Origin: Isoetes taiwanensis
Lineage: Eukaryota > Streptophyta > Lycopodiopsida > Isoetales > Isoetaceae
Direction: 5' to 3'
Assembly (NCBI GenBank): GCA_021234155.1
Contig: JAJEKV010000073.1
Location: 1,276,001-1,340,000 of the forward strand
Length of the DNA: 64,000 nucleotides
Made by a program: the position numbers and the translations under genes. The notes beneath the pieces were generated by a model, which saw only the letters and a program-made list of their open reading frames with translations, made no database searches and was not told the origin of the DNA. Positions 33,666 to 45,299 of this stretch are shown here, one piece after another (position 1 is the stretch's first letter; each line of letters begins with the position of its first letter).

Positions 33666-36466
33666 GTGGAGTCACCCCCTAATGGCATTTTCGACCACAA
33701 CAACCTACACTGGTTTCCAGAAGAGCACCAGGTTCCTTCTGTACAGGGAGGTGGAGAAATGCTTGTGTGGACCTGCTACTTCCCAACAAATCGGGTTGAA
33801 GACTTCATTCTTGGAGAGCAAAGAAATTGTGTGGCACCGTGCAGCTTCTACTTAAGGAGTTCCAATCCCGAGAGGGTGGTAAAGAGGCCAACCAGGGATT
33901 CTTATTTAACTATGAAAAGGTATGTATTTCTAAAACCCTTTCCTCTAGTTTATTGTTGTTTTTGTTGTTTTTGTTTCTGTAGTAGAAAACATTGTAGCAG
34001 AAGTATATTTATTTCTTAGATGTACATGCACTACTTTCATGCACTAATTTTGAACACTCAAAATAGATATTGGTGCACATATGGTCCCCAGGACAAGACT
34101 TTGAACACTCACCTGGTTGCTAATGGACCACGTCAACCTGGCACACGCAGGAAAAGAATTGAGAGGGGTGAGAGTGTGCGTAGGGGCTGCCAATGCCATT
34201 TTACCATTAGGCAACTCTACCTTCTCCCAGAATGCTCGCAAGTTACTTATTATGGGTTTGAGCATAGAAATCTCCAAGGTGAGTCTTGCCATGGTAAATT
34301 TGCTGACGTAGAGAAAGGGATGAGATTCAAGCTAGCACCGTGGATCTCTCAGGAATTGAGGGAATGGGTTAGAGAAAAGCTCGTGCATTGGCACACCCCA
34401 CGAAGTGTTATGAACATGCACGAGGAGAGGTGGAGATTTAAACTAGATGTTCATGGCAAGGATAGTATGTGTAGGGATGACATGCTGAAGATCCGGGATG
34501 TTTACAACATTGAGAAGAGTGTTGTTAGAAACACTTGGAAGCTACATGAAGACCTTCCCACTAGCATCAACATGTGGGTGCAACAACATCTAGAGTCCGT
34601 GTTCTTGTATGAACATGGTGACACGTTCCAATTGGGAGTGATGACTCCAATCCAAAGAGAGGCAATGCTGAAGTTTGGAAAGAATAGGGCCATTTGCATG
34701 GATGCAACCTTCAAAACTAATGACAAGAGGTACACTACTTTGTGTTCATTTCCATTCTAGATCTTTTCCATAGTCCATTTAAAATGGCTATAGCATTTCA
34801 ATTCTAGATCCAATGTGAGCTATTGGTTTCTATTATCCAGGTACTATCTTTTTACACTCATTGCCTTCGATGACCATTGCAATGGCTTGCCATTGGCATA
34901 TGTCATAACCAATTCTCAAAAAACTAGGGCTATAACTAAGTGGTTGAAAGCACTAAAGGAGTCATTATGCCTGGATGATCCGGATTGGCACCCTTCTTGC
35001 ATCATTTCTCGATGATGCCGATCTTTGAATCAAGGCGGTAAAAATGTAAGTATACTTTCTTGTATACTTTCTTGCCATACTTTCTTGCATACTTTCTAAC
35101 ACTAACACAATGGACCCGACATTGTGCACTTGTAGGTTTTCCCAAAGCGTGCATGTGCAAATATGCATTGGCATGTGAGGAGAGCCTGGATTAAGTGGCT
35201 AAGCAAAAATGTAAGGAGTAAGGTGCATAGAAATGAAATGTTCAAGGAGCTAGGGAATATAATGTACAAGATGTAGAGGGTCTGTCCGGGGACAATGAGT
35301 ATGGTCATGAGTACTGGGGGAAGCTGTTAGGGAAAGAAGCTATCAAGAGATTGGAAGAGTTGGTGAGGAAGTATCCTCAATACCCTAAATTATCGGCCTA
35401 CATGAGTAAGGAGTGGACTAAGAACATCTGTGAATGGGTATTGGCTACAAGAATGTACATGCACTCCAATCAAGAGACCAATGCTGCCATAGAGGCATGC
35501 CATGCTGCCCTTAAGTTGCGCCTAGGCATATGTAAACGTGCACTTCGAGGCGGGGAGAATTGATTTGGTTGCTCTACATTCTCACTAACAATGTGGAGAC
35601 ACACATGGCTTACATGAGGTAACATTTACATACCACTACCTAGTCTAATTTACCTTGTATATTTACCATATTTACCTTGCAAATGATTGATATATAGCTA
35701 TGTTCTAGGTCTATGAAGGAACATGGATTTGTAGTAAACACCTTACAGGAACAGATAATAGAGTGCGCAATTAGAATTTCGGAATATTGCGTGACGAACA
35801 AGTCACATTTACCAACCGAGGAGGGTGAGGCTGAAGTGCAAACCGAAGCACTCTTGGGACGAGGGCCGTATTTTGTTCTTTGGAGCACACAAGAATTGGG
35901 CATGTTGTGATTGCCCTTGGGGAGCCAAGGGTAATCTATGTAAGCATCAGGTGAAAGTTATGCAAATGCTTGGCAATTACAGGGATCAAGATCTCTTACA
36001 GGTCTTGGGTTCTCAATATGGGACAATAGGTGGGGGCATGGACCACCTGAAGCCATACGAAGCCGTGCAAGAGAGTTGTGGAGACCAGGGATCCGAGGTG
36101 CTTGAGGTAGTACGCCTAGGGGAAGAGTCTCCCTTGCAAACAAGCAGTCAAGTGGACTTGAAGAAGACTCAGGCCTCCTTGGAGGCGGTCATTGCTAGAG
36201 TGATGTCCAGGGCTCAAAAAGATCCTAACATTTTAGTTGCAACTGATTCTCTCATGAGGCAGCTCGACTTTAGACTTGAGAAGATGGATGACATAGCTGG
36301 CACGAGCACTAATACATCAAGTCTACCTGAGCTTACCTTGGAGGTCAATTGTGGTACTAGCTTGTCACGGCTGAAGCCCGTGATAGAACTTGGAAAACAT
36401 AAGGTGAAGAAAGCAAGGAAGAGTTGGAAGGAAGTTGAGATGAAGGCTTCATGCAAGGCACCATGA
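33666..36466 (+). pseudogene. MULE transposase (decayed, multi-exon)
   Basis: Exon 1, 33666-33919 (WTCYFPTNRVEDFILGEQ), and exon 2, 34020-34729, are joined by a GT-AG intron. Exon 2 has a WRKY/GCM1-like zinc region (GCQCHFTIRQL ... FEHRN) and the DDE-domain start MDATFKTNDKR. Exon 3 from 34841 continues it in phase (AFDDHCNGLPLAYVIT). Later pieces are 35137-35275 (HVRRAWIKWL), 35351-35563 (AIEACHAALKLRLG) and 35709-36466 with a SWIM zinc finger (CCDCPWGAKGNLCKH, about 35908-35950). Frame slips near 35010, 35280, 35560 and 35830, and a TGA near 35030, make it inactive. The family cuts and pastes elements by binding their TIRs. Confidence 0.82.
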
Positions 36467-36595
36467 TTCCCAAATTTTGGGACCTGAAACATGACTTACA
36501 GATCCAACTTGTATTTCTCAATCTTTCAGTGCAATCTGTCCTGTGCATATCACTAAATGTAATGTCTAAATGTAATGTAATGGTAAAGTATATCC

Positions 36596-38500
36596 GGTGA
36601 TCCCGGAGGAGCATATCCCCTCGACGATAACTTTCCCTAGGTTGTAAGGTTCCATGGTTTTTAATTTTGTTTTATTCCAAGGTTCCAAGGTCCCCTGGTT
36701 TTAAATTTTTTACCGTCCGCGAGCTGGTGATCCCGGAGGACGGGATCACGTGTGGTGATCCCCACCTCTGGAATCACCATCAGGCCGACGGTTTTTTTTT
36801 TTAATTTTTTTTAATTCCAAGGTTCTAAGGTCCTATGGTTTAAAAATTTTTTCCCCGTCATGGTGGTGATCGGGAGGCGGGATCGCGGTGGTGATCCCCA
36901 CCTCCAAGATCACCCATCGCCGAGTTTAATTTTTTTTTTTTAATTTTTTTTTATTCAAAGGTCCAAAGGTCCTATGCCTTTAAATTTTTTCCTGTCCGCG
37001 AGCTGGTGATCCCGGAGGACGGGATCACGTGTTGGTGATCCCCACCTCCGGGATCACCATCAGGCGCCAGAGGTTTTTTTTTAATTTTTTTTTATTCAAA
37101 GGTCCGAAGGTCCTATGCCTTTAAATTTTTTCCCGTCCGCGAGCTGGTGATCCCGGAGGACGGGATCACGTGTTGGTGATCCCCACCTCCGGGATCACCA
37201 TCAGGCGCCAGAGTTTTTTTTTTAATTTATTTTTATTCAAAGGTCCGAAGGTCCTATGCCTTTAAATTTTTTCCCGTCCGCGAGCTGGTGATCCCGGAGG
37301 ACGGGATCACGTGTTGGTGATCCCCACCTCCGGGATCACCATCAGGCGCCAGAGGTTTTTTTTTTAATTTTTTTTTATTCAAAGGTCCGAAGGTCCTATG
37401 CCTTTAAATTTTTCCCGTCCACGAAGCCGGTGATCTCGGGAGGACGGGATCACGCTGGTGATCCCCACCTCGAGATCACCATCAGCGCCAGTTTTTTTTT
37501 TTTTTTTTTTTTATTCAAAGGTCCGAAGGTCCTATGCCTTTAAATTTTTTCCCGTCCATTTTGGTGATCCGGAGGACGGGATCACGTGTTGGTGATCCCC
37601 ACCTCCGGGATCACCATCAGGCGCCAGAGGTTTTTTTTTAATTTTTTTTTATTCAAAGGTCCGAAGGTCCTATGCCTTTAAATTTTTTCCCGTCCGCGAG
37701 CTGGTGATCCCGGAGGACGGGATCACGTGTTGGTGATCCCCACCTCTGGGATCACCATCAGGCGCCAGAGGTTTTTTTTTAATTTTTTTTTATTCTAAGG
37801 TCCGAAGGTCCTATGCCTTTAATTTTTTTTTCCGTCCGCGAGCTGGTGATCCCGGAGGACGGGATCACGTGTTGGTGATCCCCACCTCCGGGATCACCAT
37901 CAGGCGCCAGAGTTTTTTTTTTAATTTATTTTTATTCAAAGGTTCGAAGGTCCTATACCTTTAAATTTTTCCCCGCCCATGAAAGCTGGTGATCGGGAGG
38001 ACGGGATCACGTGTTGGTGATCCCCACCTCTGGGATCACCATCAGGCGCCAGAGGTTTTTTTTTAATTTTTTTTTATTCTAAGGTCCGAAGGTCCTATGC
38101 CTTTAATTTTTTTTTCCGCCTCAGGAAATGGGTGGTGATCCGGGAGGGCGGGATCACGCGTGTTGGTGATCCCCACCTCAGGGATCACCCATCGGTTTTT
38201 TTTTTTTTAATTTATTTTTATTCAAAGGTTCAAGGTCCTATGCCTTTTAAATTTTTTTCCGCCCAGGTTTGGTGATCGGGAGGACGGGATCACGTGTTGG
38301 TGATCCCCACCTCCGGGATCACCATCAGGCGGAAGGGTTTTTTTTAATTTTTTTTATTCAAAGGTTCGAAGGTCCTATGCCTTTAAATTTTTTGACGTCC
38401 GCGGGCTGGTGATCCCGGAGGACGGGATCACGTGTTGGTGATCCCCACCTCTGGGATCACCATCAGGCGGATGTGTTTTTTTTTTTTTTTTTTTCTTCGA
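36596..38500. repeat. Tandem array of about 13 units of about 140 bp
   Basis: Unit starts (GGTGATCCCGGAGGACGGG) fall near 36726, 36865, 37003, 37144, 37286, 37425, 37562, 37702, 37845, 37987, 38127, 38271 and 38406. Each unit has the motif GGTGATCCCGGAGG, a CACGTG box, the inverted motif CCTCCGGGATCACC, and then a T/A-rich spacer. The motif is the one that fills the terminal inverted repeats. The array lies between the convergent 3' ends of the two genes of the element. Confidence 0.9.
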
Positions 38501-38606
38501 AGGTATGTGGTTGAGGGATCCCATCCTCCGGGATCACCATTATAATGGTTTGTCTTTTAATGGTCCCAAGGTCTTTTTTTAATGGTTGTTTTATTGTTTG
38601 GCTCCC

Positions 38607-38740
38607 TGGGGATCCCGGAGGTGTTCAAATTTCGGGATCCCAGAGCTATTCAAGAGCTATCCCAGAGGTGTTCAAATTCAGTTCAACTTCAGATCCCAGA
38701 GGTGTTCAAATTCAGATCCCAGATGTGTTCAAATTCAGTC
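38607..38740. repeat. Short tandem repeats (about 24 bp) gatcccagaggtgttcaaattc
   Basis: Four to five imperfect copies follow the main array. They appear to derive from the same GATCCCGGAGG core joined to a new spacer (tgttcaaattcag). Confidence 0.75.
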
Positions 38741-38885
38741 AAGGTTACACCCAGAATAGAAAGCCAAAGGAAAGCAAGTTTCCACTTCAATTAACCTCGA
38801 AAAACTGCCATATTTAGAAACATAGCAGTGTATTTACATGTTTTACAAGGAACAACATTTTTTCCTGTTTTGGGGAGACTTCAGA

Positions 38886-40232
38886 TCATGGACCATTCAG
38901 CATCAACCGGGTCACGGGCCGTGCGAATTGGTTGCTACCCTCGGGCAAGTAGAAGGTTGATTTTCCTGCATTTACACAGTCACTTAACTTCTGCAGCATC
39001 ACCAAGAAGCCTGTCCTCAAATTGTCCATGTCTTCTTTGGCAAACCAGTCCCGGTTGATCACCATCTGAAGAAATGAACATTACATAAATTTGTTAACCA
39101 AAAAAGACATAAGATAAGACAATGATATCTCACATCTGTCTCCTTGTTGTAGACTTCCCTGATGAATTTCTGCACACAACCAATGATATAGATGCCACAA
39201 TCCTGGTTGTTGTGCTGCTGTGGAGCTTCCATCAACATAACTGGTGCATTATGCAATGCTGATGCCTCGTGCCTCCACCTCTTAAATACATCACTTAAAA
39301 ACCTGCAAGTCAAGGCATTAGAAGATAGGCATGAATGTATAGTTAGCAAATGTTACACTCACAAAGTGATGAACCCGCGTATTGGAGCATGGAGTGGATC
39401 GAAGGAATCGAAATGCAATATGCATGGGCAAGGCTTATTGAGTTTCTGGCATGCCAAAGGATCAGCCACCAAAATGAACAGGCTCCAGTGGCCACTGCAA
39501 AGGACAAGCTGCAATCAATTCAAACCAGAACTAGAAATGCAACAAAAATTCCACTTTCCAAACCCAATTTACCTTGCATTAACCGGTATGTAGTAGTAGA
39601 ACTGCGATAACTTGGATTTTCCACACGGCCTTACCAAAAGGGGATCCCGGAATTAGCTTCACAAACTGCTCGTCGGCACCACACAGGCCTGGTTTGGTAC
39701 CATTCAGGAGAACATAGTGACATCGTTTATGGGGCGGAATTGAGTGTGCAAGCACCCTGAAATGCTGAACTTAGATTACAGTGGAAAAATAGATCCTATA
39801 TGAGCTACACACTTACAAGAAAATACCTAAACAAATGCTTCGGCATCGATCTCGGAATCCTCGAACCCGGGGCACCCGCGAATTGGAGAATTTGGCGACT
39901 TCGACAGAGATATGGAATTCTACGTCGGTTGATTTGTTGCCCACCTTCAAGAGAGAGGACTCGACCACAATTGGATAATTTAAAGACAATTTGAACTGCC
40001 AAAGATCCCTTCTGATCCCTCTGTCATAGGATAATACATTCTCAAAGAATAAGGGTTCGAGCGTATACAAATAAAACAATTTGGTCTTGCGGGGGAGGGG
40101 ACCCAATTCATCTTCAGATGCATCCTCTTCTTCGTTTTCTTGCTCCTTGTCCTCTTCTTCGTGAATAATATGGTTCGGGGCCATCGAGCAAAATCCATCT
40201 TGACCCACACCGCGACGGCTTCCTAGGGGCAC
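38886..40232 (-). pseudogene. ULP1-like cysteine peptidase (C48) gene inside the MULE
   Basis: Read on the minus strand in exons: an acidic N-terminal part (40232-39813, EEEDKEQENEEEDASEDE), about 39760-39600 (HYVLLNGTKPG), about 39575-39361 with the catalytic His (GHWSLFIL) and Asp (ILHFDSFDP), about 39303-39137 with the Gln-Cys segment (NNQDCGIYIIGC), and 39065-38886 (C-terminal, then stop). The His-Asp-Gln-Cys set of SUMO proteases is all visible, with GT-AG-type borders between exons. The family removes SUMO from proteins in the nucleus. The 5' end is not defined (sequence 40235-41500 is unassigned), so I mark it as unproven rather than intact. Confidence 0.72.
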
Positions 40233-40234
40233 GG

Positions 40235-41597
40235 GCTGGGGTAATAGAACTTCGGGGTTTTGGGAGGAGGAGAAGTAAATTCAAGGGTCCTTGCGACCTC
40301 TAACTCTTTGCTCACATCGTCATCATCAATTTGGTATTTGCTTTCGAGCTCAGTTCACCAAACAATTCCTTGTGCGGTAAATTGCCATACCGCCCCCGAT
40401 CCTTTCTTTTATCTCCGGATCCGCTTCTTCCCGCATTTCAAGTTCTTGGGCCTCCTTTTTCGCAGACTCCGCAGATTAATGAACTGTCCGCCCATTTCAT
40501 CGAGAAGGCCGAAGCTCGATTTGGTCATCCGCCATACGTTCAACCGGCGCCCTTGCCCTTTGGAGTTTCCCTGGTGAGATTGTGGCTGAATTTGAAATCT
40601 GGATCAGAGAGACCTCTGCGCCCCGATCTTCCCATAGTCTCTTACCCCGACCTCGCCTTTATTTTTGGGAATCGACCCCTTGGTGCATCCGGAACCCCGA
40701 AATTTTCATATATAGCATGCACCCGGAACCGTGATTCTCCAATTCAACCTTCCTGCTAAATGTTTTGGGGCGATCGCCCACTTGGCAAAGCCATCTTCTC
40801 TCGAATCGATCATACCCGTAATCTTTCAATTCCTCTATTTGGATTTACATTGAAGCATTCTACATTTTTTTTGAAGGCCTCCTCTGCATCCCCTCACGCC
40901 CTTTGTGGCACCACGTTCTCCATTTTCTTGATCCCTGTCTCCTCCTCCCACCGACCGCCCAATCAACCCTCTAGAAATGGGGAAACCTTCTTTGGCGAAA
41001 CCCCTTTGGCTCTCGGCCTCGCCCTTAATTTCTTTCTCGTTTCGGGATTGAACCTCTTGGTCGATCCAACCTCTTTCAAGCAATCCGGCATCTTCCGGGC
41101 CGAAGTTTTCTTCTAATGCACCATTCCGGTTCGTTAATAGACGTGTTTAAGCCGATTTCGGGTTAATCGACTCTTCCATCTGTAAAAACGCGTGAAGGCT
41201 TAAAATAAGCTTTGAATACAAAAAAGCGAGTTTCGATGGCGCTTAGCTGTTTATTACCTTAAACTAATCGGGCCGAAGTCAAGCGCAACGACAAAGAGAC
41301 TTTGCGTAGATTCAAAATGGCCCTTTCCGCTCGTGAGCCCGGCCTGGAAGGGCAAAGGATCTTTGGCGCGACAAATGTCGGACTTAGCCATCGCGAGAAT
41401 GAATTCCCCTTCTCCAGGAATCCCCACCGCCCAATGGCGTCTCCCTAGTCGTCAACGCATCGGAAAGTTTCGCCGGTTCCGCCTCCGGAATCACGTTCAT
41501 TGGATAGCGTACGGTGTTTAATCCCGGCATTTAATCCCGTCGTTCAAACGAGGGGCTTCGATGTGTCCACGTGGACGCCCCATATATATCGCGACGC
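40235..41597. other. MULE interior upstream of the ULP1-like gene
   Basis: About 1.3 kb with no recognised domain. It probably holds the promoter and first exon(s) of the minus-strand ULP1-like gene. From about 41100 on, the sequence shows the CCGG-to-CCG type differences seen in the adjacent TIR, so base accuracy is doubtful here. Confidence 0.35.
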
Positions 41598-42170
41598 GGT
41601 GGTGATCCCGAGGAGGGAATCACAATGATATCGAACCCGGTGGGCGATGGTCCCACGCCCGTGGTGATCCCGAGGCGGGATATACGCGCCGATATCGGAT
41701 CGCCGATATCGCCCCACGGGGGTGATCCCTGAGGCGGGATAACGCCGTGATCTCGGATCGCCGATCGCGGCGTGGGTGATCCCGAGGAAGGAATCACGAC
41801 TCGTGTATCGGTGATCCCTGAGGCCGGGATCTCCACGGGCCGATTTCGGTACCGTTATCGCCATCGCGGTAACGGGGTGATCCCGAGGCCGGATCTCCAT
41901 GGTCGATTTCGCGGGTACCGTTATCGGCCACGGCTTGGGGATCCCGGAGGCCGGGATCACAAGATGGTGATCCCGGAGGCGGGGAACACCACGGATGGCC
42001 CGGATGCGTCGCGTGGGCGGACGGCCCAGATTTCTGCAGGCCACCTCACGTGTGTCAGTACGGTGAAACGGGGGTCCTGAAACGGATTCCGTCGAGCCCT
42101 GGTGGTGATACCGGAGGCCGGTATTTTTACCTCCGGGATCCCCGAAACCAGGGTAAGACTATCCTGAGCC
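41598..42170. repeat. MULE terminal inverted repeat, right (about 573 bp)
   Basis: Inverted partner of 32733-33322. Between about 41600 and 41930 it repeatedly reads CCCGAGG where the left arm has CCCGGAGG, while the last 230 bp match the left arm well. Confidence 0.88.
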
Positions 42171-42179
42171 GGACTATAG
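42171..42179. repeat. Target site duplication GGACTATAG, right
   Basis: Perfect copy of 32724-32732, next to the MULE end. Confidence 0.92.
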
Positions 42180-42399
42180 TATGGATCTGGTAGGCATAGG
42201 TGCCCCCTATTGGGCATAGTAATCTGGCAGCTAAAATTACAAGCATGATACATGCACTGCTTCTGGAGTAAACTTGTTTATACAAAGGCATTGGCTTTGG
42301 AAAAATGGAGTCGTACTGAAAATATTATAAAGAAGTACAAGTCTGGGGTATGACAAGAACATGCAACACGCAAGTTCCTCTTACAATCAGTCCGGTCTT

Positions 42400-42560
42400 A
42401 TAGAGAAACATGAACGTATCTGGCTTGACCACTGGTGAAACATTTGGAGAATCTTGAATGCTTCGTGAGTATGTCCATGCTGAACATATGCTGCAATCAT
42501 GGTAGTTGAACACTTGGTATTATACACATGCATTTGTTGTGGATGAGGAGCATTAAAATG
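42400..42560 (-). pseudogene. PPR repeat remnant
   Basis: The minus-strand frame contains TTMIAAYVQHGHTHEAFKIL, a clear pentatricopeptide helix pair. It has only about one and a half repeats, is broken on both sides, and is opposite in strand to the larger PPR fragment at 43990. Confidence 0.55.
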
Positions 42561-42889
42561 GCCATCGCTCAACAACCATGGCCATGGCGAAGAAATTTCT
42601 TCTTACCCTCCCTGTTGTGTTTTTGAAGATTATTTGCTGGCTTGGACACGAAATTTGGCTAACAAAATTCAAGGGACCGCAGGCTTATGTCTCACCAGGT
42701 AAAATTACTAAACTAGTGATTATTAGATCAAATGATTCAACGCAAACCAATGCAAAAACTTACATGATCAAAATGTCACAGAAGAACAGGCATCATCAAC
42801 AAGAAGTTTCATTTTCTTACGTCCATCCACACAGTTTTGATCAATTCTATGAACGAGATTTGTGGTAGGTTCAAGGCGAATAGGTCATC

Positions 42890-43045
42890 AAACAAATAAT
42901 GAATATTTTGGTAATGCTTGGATTCACACGTACAGAACTTGCGGAACTTTGGAGGAAGCATGCTGGTGTTTGACAATTTGCCCAAACGTCCTCTTATGTG
43001 TTGAGCACCTGAACTGTGCTACAACAATTTGTAACATGAGATTCT
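42890..43045 (+). pseudogene. PPR repeat remnant
   Basis: The + frame NAWIHTYRTCGTLEEACWCL resembles the PPR consensus (N-A-I-Y-CG-L-EA). It is a single degenerate repeat. Confidence 0.45.
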
Positions 43046-43989
43046 TTTACAACATATATATATATTTTAAAGATGACTTCTTCCTACCATTATTCTAAGC
43101 CTCACACCCTTCGCCCAAGTAGAGAAATCAGTTTATGGAAATCATGTGCACTGTACTTGCTCCTCCACTCTGCCCTGGGGTTGAAATTAGTGGCAGATTT
43201 TGAAGAAGTTGTTTAAAGCTCTGCACTAAGAAATTTATGTCTGAGTTATGCGATGTTAAGAGTTCTGACATTATTCAAGGAGGCAGTTTGGGCTCATGGC
43301 ATAACACATACTGGTTAACTACAAAATAGCTTTTGATACATGCTGTTGTCTCAAATCCTGGCCCGCCATATTATCTTTAGTTATGATTGCTTAGAATCTA
43401 TAAGATGTGATTTAGAGTTCTTTTTGGAATTGCGTCATTTCTTATCATCTACAATCTGCAGATCCTTTCGTTTATGCATAGAAAATCTCCGAAGAATAGT
43501 TTCTCACAGAAGCAAGAAGCAGGTACTCATTTTTTAAACCTTAAATTTCTATTATACTATTTAGATGGCAAAGCGGATTTCAGCAGGAGATAACAAAAGG
43601 ATTCCAAATCCAAACAGCATGTTCCTGCTAAGATGGGCCATGTTATGCTATTTGTGGAATCTTTTTGGCGCATATACTAAATGTCCAAGCACAAGCATTG
43701 CCTGTAAGCTGTTTGACAAATTGGTATTTTCCATAGTGTGATTGTTGGTTATACAGATAATGGAGTAGGAATGAAGACATTGTAACGTTTTCAGCAAATT
43801 GACGATGAAGATTGCAACTCTTGAATTGGGTAAGCAGATTATCTGTATAGTATCTGCACTGTATAAGTTAATGCCACCATGTGCATCCAAGATAGGCATT
43901 GGGCTGTCAAAACCCCACAAAATCTGAATTCAAAGATGGGTCCATATGAATGGCAAGCTGGAACAAATCTGATCTTTGAAAAGTAATCT

Positions 43990-45290
43990 TTGCAAAGCTT
44001 TGGGCAAGCTTTTGCCCCCCAAATTCTGCCACACAGCAAATTTGAGCATCGAAATCTGGTCTCATGGAATACGTTCCTTTCAGGTTATGCCCAACATGGT
44101 CAGTTTAAGGATGCCATCTTGCTCTTTCAGCAAATGCCTCAAAGAGATGTGATTTCAAGTACTATTATGATAGGACTATATGCACAACATGGTGAGCTTA
44201 AGGATGCTATGAGAGTGTTTAAAGAAATGGCTCAGCGTGACGTTCTTTCATGGAATGCCATACTTTCTGCTTATGCACAACATGGTCATGTCAAGGAGGC
44301 TCTCCATCTTTTTCAAATGATACCAAAGCAAAATGTTCTCTCATGGACTTCCATGATTATAGTCTATGCCCAGCAAGGGAAGATAGCACATGCTCAAGAA
44401 TGCTTTGAACAAATGTCCCAACATGATGTGGTTTGCGTACTTTCAGAGTGGACACATGGAAGATGCACTCCAATTATTTGATCGAATGCCTAAAAGAGAT
44501 ATAGTTTCATGGAACACGATTTTGACAGGATTTATCCAGCAAGACAAAATCCAGGAGGCCCAACATACATTTGATAAGATGCCCCAACGTAATGTAGTTT
44601 CTTGGAATGCTATGATTACAATGCATGGCAGGCAAGGGCAGTTGTTGAAAGCTATAGAGATTTTCAAAGAAATGCCCCAGCGGGATATAGTTTCTGGAAT
44701 GCTTTGCTTACTGCTCAGGCTCTTCCAAGGGCAACTCGAGAATGCCATCCAAATCTTTGAGAAAATGCCTGAATATGAACACGGTTTCATGATTTCATTA
44801 TATTGTCAGAGAGGGCAGCTTGAGGAATTGGAACTTTTTCAGCTAATGCCTGAGAAAGTTGTGTATCATGGATTGCTTCAGTTGTTGGACATGTCCATGA
44901 AGGACTGCTGGCAGAAAGCGTCCAATATTTTATCCAGATGCAACATGAACATATGAAAAGTGACAGGTTTACCCTTGTTAACATGATTGATGTGCATTCT
45001 GTAGAGGCATCTAGAGCTAAAGCAAAGCTCTGAGGATTAGGTATTATGTTCTGTTGTCTTTATGTGCTCCAAATCTAATGGCCTGGAAGACGCATGCAGA
45101 GCATTTGATAGAATGCCTGAGCAAGATGTGGTGTCCTGGAACTGGAACGTTCTCGTTATGGCCTATATTCAGCATGGTCATATGACTATGCTCAGGTTCT
45201 CTTCCAGCAAATGCCTCAACGAGATGCCGTTTCTTGGAATGCCATGATTACTTCATATCTCGAGGATGGGCTAATTACACACTATGAAGC
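43990..45290 (+). pseudogene. PLS-type PPR protein, frameshifted fragment
   Basis: Frames 43990-44481, 44390-44956 and 45062-45300 together give about eleven pentatricopeptide repeats of about 31 residues, each of the form VSWN-I---Y-QHG---EA--LF--MP-RD. Proteins of this family bind single-stranded organellar RNA one base per repeat, in mitochondria or chloroplasts. Frame shifts near 44430, 44695 and 45000 disrupt it. There is no clear targeting peptide at the 5' end, and no E or DYW editing domain before the frame ends at about 45290. The repeats all have the short S-like form, which is typical of expanded PPR families outside flowering plants. Confidence 0.8.
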
Positions 45291-45299
45291 ATTTGTGAT

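Larger units (their letters stand above)
32733..42170. mobile_element. Complete 9.4-kb MULE carrying a transposase and an ULP1-like protease gene
   Basis: The two ends are long inverted repeats beginning GGCTCAGGATAGTCTTACC, and the element is bounded by a perfect 9-bp target duplication. Contents: transposase gene on + (33666-36466), a tandem repeat array (36596-38500), a region of short repeats (38607-38740), and an ULP1-type peptidase gene on - (40232-38886). MULEs that carry ULP1-type genes are known in plants (the Kaonashi type), so the gene combination is established. The transposase is decayed, so this copy is not autonomous. Confidence 0.88.

Noticed and set aside
36596-38500. CRISPR-like array
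   Set aside because: Spacers are not unique; the whole unit including the T/A-rich part is repeated, inside a plant MULE.
40260-41116. Plus-strand frames of 105-142 codons in the MULE
   Set aside because: They are opposite to the ULP1-like gene, biased in composition and without domain. Base accuracy is doubtful in the later part.
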